A stretch of DNA of 12,075 bases from an uncultured bacterium (GTDB lineage: Bacteria > Actinomycetota > Coriobacteriia > Coriobacteriales > Coriobacteriaceae). How positions within the stretch are numbered: position 1 is the stretch's first letter; each line of letters opens with the position of its first letter. The stretch covers positions 1 to 12,075 of the forward strand of contig CAJMPM010000019.1 in NCBI GenBank assembly GCA_905215225.1. Direction: 5' to 3'. The position numbers and the translations under genes are program-made. Of this stretch, positions 7,400 through 12,075 are shown piece after piece. Below the pieces are notes generated by a model. That model searched no databases. It had not been told where the DNA came from and was given only the letters and a program-made list of their open reading frames with translations.

Positions 7400-7459
7400 C
7401 AAAAAAGAAAGGCCTCCATCACTGGAGGCCTATCAAATCAGTGGTGGGCGATGAGGGAT
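7400..7459 (-). repeat. Partial tRNA-Val 3' end plus terminator, displaced copy of a 60-bp direct repeat
   Basis: These 60 bp match 7585-7644 at an offset of 185 bp with three mismatches (at 7433, 7437 and 7441), all in the linker. Read on the minus strand, the copy holds the last 14 bases of the tRNA-Val sequence (from the 3' edge of the T-loop through the acceptor stem), the encoded CCA, a linker and the complete hairpin terminator (stem 7410-7417 with 7424-7431, then T-rich). The 5' four-fifths of the tRNA is absent, so this is not a functional tRNA. It resembles the displaced att half left after site-specific integration into a tRNA gene; a decayed tandem tRNA duplication is the alternative. 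Confidence 0.85.
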
Positions 7460-7584
7460 GTCCGCGTGCGGCTGGCGCCGCCCGCTCTCGCTTCGTCGCT
7501 TCGCTCCTCGCGTGCTGCGCTGGAAAACGCTTCGCGTTTCCTCAGCTCCGCACCCTTGCGGGTTCGAATCCCATGCGCTGGGCA
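7460..7584. other. 125-bp spacer between the tRNA-Val repeat copies, with hairpin and T-arm-like motif
   Basis: No convincing coding sequence is present. The segment is GC-rich with repeated CGCTTCG units (7489, 7497, 7528). Positions 7512-7553 fold into an imperfect hairpin: GTGC/GCAC, GCTG/CAGC and AAACGC/GCGTTT, with loop TTC. Just after it, GGGTTCGAATCCC at 7560-7572 looks like a tRNA T-arm on the plus strand, opposite to the tRNA-Val gene. No acceptor stem or D-arm could be paired with it, and a weak tRNA-Ser-like anticodon loop (CTGGAAAA, 7520-7527) is only suggestive. It could be a remnant of an integrated element or a degenerate tRNA; origin unknown. Confidence 0.4.
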
Positions 7585-7644
7585 CAAAAAAGAAAGGCCT
7601 CCATCACTGGAGGCCTAACAATTCAATGGTGGGCGATGAGGGAT
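7585..7644 (-). repeat. 60-bp direct repeat, copy belonging to the intact tRNA-Val
   Basis: This is the second copy of the repeat found at 7400-7459. It covers the terminator, linker and 3' end of the intact tRNA-Val gene. The hairpin and the tRNA tail are identical in the two copies. The match stops at 7644/7645, inside the T-loop sequence of the tRNA, which is a common boundary for integrase attachment sites in tRNA genes. Confidence 0.85.
7586..7616 (-). terminator. Intrinsic terminator of tRNA-Val (and possibly asnB)
   Basis: On the minus strand an 8-9 bp GC-rich stem (7609-7616 with 7595-7602, small loop ATCACT on the plus strand) is followed by TTTCTTTTTTG. This is a textbook Rho-independent terminator. 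It lies 10 bp past the encoded CCA of tRNA-Val. As no other good terminator separates asnB from the tRNA, it may also end the asnB transcript. Confidence 0.92.
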
Positions 7645-7702
7645 TCGAACCCCCAGCCTTGTGCGTGTAAAGCACCTGCGCTAACCGTTGCGCCAATCGC
7701 CC
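7627..7702 (-). tRNA. tRNA-Val (anticodon UAC)
   Basis: Read on the minus strand, this folds as a complete cloverleaf. The acceptor is GGGCGAT with ATCGCCC and discriminator A. The D-arm stem is GCGC/GCGC with loop AACGGTTA containing the conserved GG. The anticodon loop is TTTACAC with anticodon TAC in a GTGC/GCAC stem, the outermost pair being G-A. The T-arm is GGGGG-TTCGAAT-CCCTC. The 3' CCA is encoded (7627-7629). The anticodon UAC decodes valine GUA codons and probably other GUN codons. A good promoter lies directly upstream and an intrinsic terminator downstream. Confidence 0.96.
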
Positions 7703-7712
7703 GCAGGGATTG

Positions 7713-7739
7713 AGTATAGCGGAAACCCCGCGCTGTTCA
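7713..7739 (-). promoter_or_regulatory. Promoter of tRNA-Val
   Basis: On the minus strand TATACT (7713-7718) is a near-consensus -10, ten bases before the tRNA 5' end. A -35-like TGAACA lies at 7734-7739 with 15-base spacing, slightly short. Transcription would start almost at the mature tRNA. The region lies in the 57-bp gap behind asnB, so the tRNA can be made independently of asnB. Confidence 0.65.
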
Positions 7740-7759
7740 CCGCTAATTCATAACGTAAC

Positions 7760-9628
7760 TTACGCGGCGACTTCGGTGCTCTTGTTCTCGTCGATAAAGA
7801 AGCGCTTGTACCAAATGAGGAACGTCAGCGTGGTATAGATCTTGCGCTGGTTGAGCGCACGGCCCTCAAAGTGATCGTCGAGCAGTTTCATGAGCGCATC
7901 GGTGTCAAAGAAATCAGCAGCCCACGGCGCGGTGAAGTATTCCTTTACGTAGTCGTAGTACTTTTGCTCGCGCAGCCAGAACTTGACCGGTTCGGGGAAG
8001 CCTACCTTCTTGCGCGTTGCCCACTCGTCGGGCAGCGTGCGATTGGCGGCGTGACGCAGGACGAGCTTGCAGCCTTCTTCGTTAACACGGTAGTTGGCGG
8101 GAATGTGCTCGGCAAACTCCATGACCTTCTTGTCCAAGAACGGGACGCGAAGCTCCAGAGAATGCGCCATGCACATCTTGTCGGCCTTGAGCAGAATGTC
8201 GCCCGGTAGCCACATGTTCATATCCAGATACTGTGTCTTGGAAAGCTCGCAGCAGTTGGGAACCTGCTTGTAGTACTCGGCGCACATCTCGGCGGCGTTC
8301 TTGCCGGTGTCATAAGCGGGCTTGAGCACCTCGTCGACCTCGGAGGGATCGAACACCTTTGCCTGACCCACATACCAGCGCTCGGGAACCTCGGCGCATT
8401 TCGTCAGGAAGTTGTGTCCCTTAAAGTAGGGGAGATGCTGAACGAGTGAGCCCAGGGCGCGACGTACGCCGAGCGGCACGCGCTTCTTAAAAGTGCGCAT
8501 CTCGGGGGTGTCCTCGTACCACTCATAGCCGGCAAACAGCTCGTCGGCACCCTCGCCCGAAAGGACGACGGTGACCTCCTTGGAAGCCATCTGCGCCAGA
8601 TAGTACAGCGGCACGCTGGACAGGTTCGATTGCGGCTCGTCCATGTGGTACTGGATATCGGGCAGTGCATCAAAGAACTCGTCGGCGGTAATCATCTTGC
8701 GCACGTTCTTGATGCCCAGCTTGTCGGAAAGCTCGGCGGCGTAGTTGGTCTCGTTGAAGTTCTTGTAATCGAAGCCGACAGAATACGTGGTGTCGGGCAT
8801 GAGACAGGCGGCAATGTAGCTGGAGTCCACACCGCCGGAAAGGAACGAGCCCACCTTAACATCGGCGATTCGGTGCGCAGCGACGCTTTCGTGCACGACC
8901 TTGTCGCACTCGTCCACGTACTCCTCGAAGGTCTTGGAGTTGTCGTCGGTGAAGTCACAGCTCCAGTAACGCTTGATGTCCATGGTGTTGGGCGTCAGGT
9001 CATACGTAAAACAATGCGCCGGGGCAAGCTTGAACACGCCCTTAAAGAAGGTCTCCTCCGTGGCGGGGAATTGCAGCGTCAGGTAGGGGCGCAGCGCGTC
9101 GTGGTTGACAGCCTTCTCAAACTTGGGATGGTCCAGGAAGCTCTTGATCTCGGAGCCAAACAGCAGCGAGCCATCGGATGCCTGGTAGTAATAGAACGGC
9201 TTGATACCAAAGATGTCACGAGCACCAAAGAGTTTGTTCTTGTTCTGGTCGTGAATCACGAACGCGTACATGCCGCGCAGACGGTTGACCAGGTCCTCGC
9301 CCCACTCCTCGTAACCGTGTACCAGGACTTCGGTATCAGCGTTGCAGTGGAAGGCGTAGCCGGCCGCCTCCAGCTCGGCACGAAGCTCCTGGAAGTTGTA
9401 GATCTCGCCGTTGAAGACAATCGTGACCTTGCCATCGTCGCTCGACATGGGCTGAGCGCCAGCTTCGGAAAGGTCAAGAATCGAAAGACGGCGGAAGCCA
9501 AGGGCAACGTTGTCGACGATATGCTGGCCACCCATATCGGGACCACGGTGGATGATGCGATTCATCATGGCCGTGAGAACCAGCTCACTCTGTTCATCTG
9601 TACCGGTAAAACCGACAAAACCGCACAT
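7760..9628 (-). CDS. asnB: Asparagine synthetase (glutamine-hydrolysing)
   Basis: AsnB makes asparagine from aspartate, glutamine and ATP in the cytoplasm. The 622-residue product starts MCGFVGF, so Cys2 becomes the N-terminal nucleophile of the class II glutaminase domain after Met removal; this fixes the start at 9628. An upstream in-frame ATG at 9763 would bury the cysteine and is rejected. An AAAGGA ribosome binding site lies seven bases upstream. Glutaminase landmarks include RRLSILDLS (46-54), FNGEIYNFQ (72-80) and GARDIFGIKPFYY (135-147). The synthetase domain carries the ATP pyrophosphatase loop FLSGGVDSS (262-270) and LSGEGADELFAGYEW (356-370). Length is somewhat above the E. coli type and fits the broader AsnB family. 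Some relatives amidate other substrates, for example in cell-wall or lantibiotic pathways, so the exact acceptor is not proven. No neighbour shares its strand except the downstream tRNA-Val. Confidence 0.93.
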   Translation of the reverse strand: MCGFVGFTGTDEQSELVLTAMMNRIIHRGPDMGGQHIVDNVALGFRRLSILDLSEAGAQPMSSDDGKVTIVFNGEIYNFQELRAELEAAGYAFHCNADTEVLVHGYEEWGEDLVNRLRGMYAFVIHDQNKNKLFGARDIFGIKPFYYYQASDGSLLFGSEIKSFLDHPKFEKAVNHDALRPYLTLQFPATEETFFKGVFKLAPAHCFTYDLTPNTMDIKRYWSCDFTDDNSKTFEEYVDECDKVVHESVAAHRIADVKVGSFLSGGVDSSYIAACLMPDTTYSVGFDYKNFNETNYAAELSDKLGIKNVRKMITADEFFDALPDIQYHMDEPQSNLSSVPLYYLAQMASKEVTVVLSGEGADELFAGYEWYEDTPEMRTFKKRVPLGVRRALGSLVQHLPYFKGHNFLTKCAEVPERWYVGQAKVFDPSEVDEVLKPAYDTGKNAAEMCAEYYKQVPNCCELSKTQYLDMNMWLPGDILLKADKMCMAHSLELRVPFLDKKVMEFAEHIPANYRVNEEGCKLVLRHAANRTLPDEWATRKKVGFPEPVKFWLREQKYYDYVKEYFTAPWAADFFDTDALMKLLDDHFEGRALNQRKIYTTLTFLIWYKRFFIDENKSTEVAA

Positions 9629-9667
9629 GCAAGATCCTTTCTGCTGACGGCTCAGGTGTACTGCCGC

Positions 9668-9718
9668 AAAGATTGCGACAGCTGATGTCAAATAATCTTT
9701 ACTATCATGCCAATCTTT
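9668..9718. promoter_or_regulatory. Cluster of AATCTTT motifs upstream of asnB
   Basis: The 7-mer AATCTTT occurs at 9694-9700 and 9712-9718, and its complement AAAGATT at 9668-9674. A 6-bp inverted repeat, CTATCA (9702-9707) with TGATAG (9726-9731), overlaps. A perfect TTGACA lies on the minus strand at 9685-9690, but no fitting -10 follows. The region is AT-rich and 40-100 bp upstream of the asnB start, so it is likely to contain the promoter and perhaps an operator, though I cannot place either precisely. Confidence 0.3.
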
Positions 9719-9753
9719 TGTTTCGTGATAGGGCATAAGCGTCGAGCGAACCG

Positions 9754-9798
9754 AAAAAACCACGTCCCGATCTTCAGACGAAGCGGCGGGACGTGGTT
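9754..9798 (-). terminator. Strong minus-strand intrinsic terminator upstream of asnB, no gene attached
   Basis: A perfect 12-bp inverted repeat pairs 9758-9769 with 9787-9798. The stem continues inside with CTTC/GAAG around loop AGAC. On the minus strand it is followed by TTTTTT (9759-9754, the first two bases being part of the stem). On the plus strand there is no T-tract. It lies 125 bp upstream of the asnB start, on the same strand as asnB, within a divergent intergenic region. It could be a leader attenuator of asnB or the end of a small RNA. Confidence 0.8.
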
Positions 9799-10027
9799 GC
9801 GAACGCTATGTTAAAGAACAGCACCCAGATTTCCTTGGTTTTACACGGGGTGAACACTGTTGCCATTTATTAGACCACGGCACAGTCCATGCAATTTTTT
9901 AGAAGGCTGTGATGCGCGCAAGGTCGGGTGGCATATTAGGATGGTTGATAATACAGAATGTTTCATCGTTTCTGCCGCGGGACGTCTTTTGCCCTTTAAG
10001 GCTGAATTTAGCGAGAGAGGTCTTTGT
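9799..10027. other. Upstream region of the MurE-like gene
   Basis: No supported gene lies here. On the plus strand GATAAT at 9947-9952 is the best -10-like hexamer, but its -35 position (TCGGGT) is poor. AATTTTTT at 9893-9900 follows only weak dyad symmetry. On the minus strand TTGCAT with TAATAA, 16 bases apart (about 9894 down to 9867), is a weak promoter candidate that could feed the terminator at 9754-9798. The MurE-like reading frame is open back to an ATG at 9860, but that extension has no ribosome binding site. Confidence 0.35.
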
Positions 10028-11545
10028 ATGTCGAGTCCGACACAAGAGAAGCTAACTCTGATGCGCTATATAGAGTTGCTCGAGGAAGATGACCTTGTTG
10101 TTTCCAGACCGAGCGCTTCGTGCGACCAGCGCATTGAGTTTGCGACTGATGACTCGCGCCAGGTGCGTCCGGGCACGTTGTTTGTCTGCAAAGGCCGTGC
10201 GTTTAAGCGCGAGTACCTGCTTTCGGCAATCGCCGATGGCGCCGTGGCCTACGTTTCCGAGGTCGATTACGATGTTGATCTTCCCGCGATGATTGTGAGC
10301 GATATTCGTCGCACGCTCGCCGTGGTGGCAGATGCCTTTTATGGGCACCCGTCGGGTAAGGTGAAGGTCTGCGCCTTTACAGGCACCAAGGGCAAGTCGA
10401 CCTGCAGCTTTTATCTGCGCGGCATCCTCGCCAACGAGGCCAAGCTTACGGGCTGTCATCGACCCGCTCTTAATACGGGCATTGAGTTCGACGACGGCAT
10501 CGAGACGGGCCCTTCCAAGCTGACGACCCCCGAATCCTTCCTGCTGCAGTCTCGCATCGCACATGCTGCGGAGGCGGGTGCCCCGTGGCTGGTTATGGAG
10601 GCATCGAGTCAGGGCCTCAAATACGAGCGTACGGGCAAGATTGACTTTGAAGTCGGCGCCTTTACCAATATCGGCGAGGATCACATTTCGCCGATTGAGC
10701 ATCCGACGCTCGAGGATTACTTTGCCAGCAAGCTCAAAATCTTCTCGCAGAGCCGTTTTGCCGTGGTCAATCTCGATATGGATAAGGTCGATCGCGTGCT
10801 CGAGGCGGCATCTCGTTGCGAACGTACGGTGACGTTCTCCCTGACCGACGAGCGTGCCGACGTGCTTGCGCTGGCGATTCGCAATGGCGACTGCGGCGTG
10901 GTAGCAACGGTGCGCACGCCCCGCTTTACGCGCGACATTGTGATTCCCACGCCGGTTAAGTTCAATGTGTCCAATGCGCTTGCCGCTATTGCCTGCGCCG
11001 AGGCCCTGGGCATTTCCGAAGAGGGTATCGTCCATGGCTTTGAGGGCGTCTTCGTTCCCGGTCGTATGGAGCTCTATCCGTCCGTATCGGGCAAAATCCT
11101 GGGCATCGTCGATTTTGCACATAACGGCATGAGCCTCGAGACACTCCTGCGCGACTTGCGCGAGAACTATCCCGAGCGCGAGCTGGCGGTTGTATTTGGC
11201 GCTACGGGCGGTAAGGGTGTCGATCGACGCACCACGATGGGCATCGCCGCTGGCAAGTATGCCGACCGAATCGTGATTACCGAGGATGACCCCGGCCCCG
11301 AGGATGTCGAGGACATCTGCGCCGAGATCGCGCGCAACGTTCAAGCGCAGGGAAATGATAACTGGCAAATCGTGACTGATCGCGTTGCCGCTATCGAGAC
11401 TGCCGTGCGCGAAACTGTCCGTCCTGCCGTGGTCATCGTGACCGGTAAGGGCGAGGAAGAGTGTATGCTGCGCAAGAACGGACCCGAGCCTTGTGAGCGC
11501 GACGGTTCGATTCTCAAGCGCACCCTTGCGGCGTACGACGCCTAG
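10028..11545 (+). CDS. murE: MurE-type Mur ligase (UDP-MurNAc-dipeptide:diamino acid ligase-like)
   Basis: The 505-residue product has the three-domain Mur ligase plan. The N-terminal domain has DDSRQVRPGTLFV (41-53). The ATPase domain has the P-loop FTGTKGKST (117-125), MEASSQGLKYERT (190-202), FTNIGEDHISPIEHPTLEDYF (split across 212-232) and Lys235 in ASKLKIF at the place of the carbamylated lysine. The C-terminal domain has VPGRMELY (343-350), VDFAHNGMSLETLL (361-374), VFGATGGKG (389-397) and VTGKGEEE (471-478). MurE adds the third peptide residue to UDP-MurNAc-L-Ala-D-Glu. The substrate motif reads Asp-Asp-Pro-Gly (420-423) where diaminopimelate enzymes have Asp-Asn-Pro-Arg, so a diamino acid other than diaminopimelate, or a MurE-like paralogue, is likely. 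I chose ATG 10028 because GAGAGAGG lies seven bases upstream. A HAD reading frame follows 30 bp later. Confidence 0.82.
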   Translation: MSSPTQEKLTLMRYIELLEEDDLVVSRPSASCDQRIEFATDDSRQVRPGTLFVCKGRAFKREYLLSAIADGAVAYVSEVDYDVDLPAMIVSDIRRTLAVVADAFYGHPSGKVKVCAFTGTKGKSTCSFYLRGILANEAKLTGCHRPALNTGIEFDDGIETGPSKLTTPESFLLQSRIAHAAEAGAPWLVMEASSQGLKYERTGKIDFEVGAFTNIGEDHISPIEHPTLEDYFASKLKIFSQSRFAVVNLDMDKVDRVLEAASRCERTVTFSLTDERADVLALAIRNGDCGVVATVRTPRFTRDIVIPTPVKFNVSNALAAIACAEALGISEEGIVHGFEGVFVPGRMELYPSVSGKILGIVDFAHNGMSLETLLRDLRENYPERELAVVFGATGGKGVDRRTTMGIAAGKYADRIVITEDDPGPEDVEDICAEIARNVQAQGNDNWQIVTDRVAAIETAVRETVRPAVVIVTGKGEEECMLRKNGPEPCERDGSILKRTLAAYDA

Positions 11546-11575
11546 ACCAGCCCCTTCTATGTAAACGGAGTGCCC

Positions 11576-12075
11576 ATGTGCCACAACCTCCTGCCGACCG
11601 TTGCCGAGCTATCGGGCGAGCTACGCGCGCGTCTTGCCTAGGTCAAGTATGTCTTTACCGATCTGGACGCCACGATGCTCGCCCCCGGCTCGTGTGTACT
11701 GCGCGATAACGACGGCAATCCCTCGACCAAGCTCGTCGAGGCGGTTGTCGCGCTCGCTCGTGCCGGCATCCAGGTGGTCCCCACCTCGGGTCGCAATCGC
11801 ACCATGATCCATGAGGACGCCCGCGTGCTCGGCCTCAACTCCTACATCGGCGAGATGGGCGGCCTGGTCATGTATGACCTCAAGGCCAACGACTGGGAGT
11901 ACCTGACGGGCGACATGCCCTACGACCCCGCCTGCGGTCTCACGCCGCACCAGGTGATCGAGCAGACCGGCGTGTGCGAGAAGATCCTTGCCCGCTGGTC
12001 GCACAAGATCGAATACCACAACGACATGTCGACCGGCTACAAGTACCGTGAGGTCACCGTCGGCATGCGCGGCGA
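11576..12075 (+). pseudogene. HAD-family hydrolase gene interrupted by an in-frame TAG, 3' end beyond window
   Basis: An ATG at 11576 with CGGAG at 11566-11570 starts a frame reading MCHNLLPTVAELSGELRARLA, then TAG at 11639-11641. The same frame continues without another stop to the window end (144 codons), reading VKYVFTDLDATMLAPGS and onward. FTDLDAT is HAD motif I (nucleophile Asp and acid/base Asp), and VVPTSGRNRT is motif II with its Ser. EMGGLVMYD resembles the sugar-phosphatase (HAD IIB, Cof-type) subfamily. No ATG, GTG or TTG lies between the stop and motif I; the first later ATG would remove the catalytic aspartates. Intact phosphatase therefore cannot be made by normal initiation. 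The open frame and normal codon use downstream suggest a recent nonsense change or a sequencing error. The substrate is unknown. It is 30 bp behind the MurE-like gene and probably co-transcribed. Confidence 0.8.

Noticed and set aside
5971..7480. Shared 10-mer GGCTGGCGCC before argD and in the tRNA-region spacer
   Set aside because: Short, GC-rich and half-palindromic; the flanks do not match, so it is likely chance.
7223..7713. Several overlapping plus-strand frames of 70-137 codons across the tRNA-Val region
   Set aside because: They run through a tRNA, two terminators and a repeat, have no family features, and share sequence only because the 60-bp repeat is read twice.
9629..9763. Longer asnB reading frame
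   Set aside because: It would place residues before the Cys that must become N-terminal for glutaminase activity; ATG 9628 has a good ribosome binding site.
9774..9866. Minus-strand 30-codon frame with a hydrophobic centre, ending in the orphan terminator
   Set aside because: Considered as a leader peptide for asnB, but it has no ribosome binding site and no run of Asn codons, and it could arise by chance.
9629..9900. T-box riboswitch for asnB
   Set aside because: The conserved T-box antiterminator sequence (GGNACCGCG-like) was not found on the minus strand before the terminator.
11639..11641. TAG read as pyrrolysine in the HAD gene
   Set aside because: Pyrrolysine is not expected in a HAD phosphatase N-terminus and no decoding genes are visible; a nonsense change is simpler.
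1..12075. CRISPR array, insertion sequence, phage or toxin-antitoxin genes
   Set aside because: No regularly spaced repeats, transposase or integrase motifs, or small paired genes were seen.

Overview
The window is GC-rich, gene-dense bacterial DNA. Gene order and protein style suggest a Coriobacteriia actinobacterium, most likely Collinsella or a close relative. This rests on general likeness (AGGAGG-type ribosome binding sites, an argC-argJ-argB-argD cluster, an ECF transporter module, a divergent MurE-type ligase); no database search was possible.

Layout. Positions 1-2135 (+) hold the end of an ECF-transporter ATPase gene, the transmembrane coupling protein EcfT, and two tandem paralogous flavin split-barrel (pyridoxamine 5'-phosphate oxidase-like) genes, closed by a strong GC-rich hairpin near 2173-2226. 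Positions 2271-7280 (+) hold the ornithine-forming arm of arginine biosynthesis, argC-argJ-argB-argD, preceded by an AT-rich 37-bp interrupted palindrome that is a good candidate arginine-repressor operator. Positions 7281-7759 are non-coding. They contain a possible argD terminator, a tRNA-Val(UAC) gene on the minus strand with its own promoter and terminator, and a second partial copy of the tRNA 3' end plus terminator 185 bp away, which looks like an attachment-site duplication. Positions 7760-9628 (-) encode a glutamine-hydrolysing asparagine synthetase. The divergent intergenic region 9629-10027 carries a strong minus-strand terminator hairpin with no gene to terminate. Positions 10028-11545 (+) encode a MurE-type Mur ligase with unusual substrate-motif residues. 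From 11576 to the window end lies a HAD-family phosphatase reading frame interrupted by an in-frame TAG after codon 21.

How the genes fit. ArgC, ArgB and ArgD, with ArgJ recycling the acetyl group, convert glutamate to ornithine; no argF, argG or argH is present here. Together with asparagine synthetase and a MurE-like ligase lacking the usual diaminopimelate signature, the neighbourhood could supply ornithine and asparagine for protein or cell-wall synthesis, but that link is inference. No phage, CRISPR, insertion sequence or clearly new multigene system is visible. The most unusual items are the tRNA/terminator duplication, the orphan terminator upstream of asnB, the 37-bp palindrome and the broken HAD gene.
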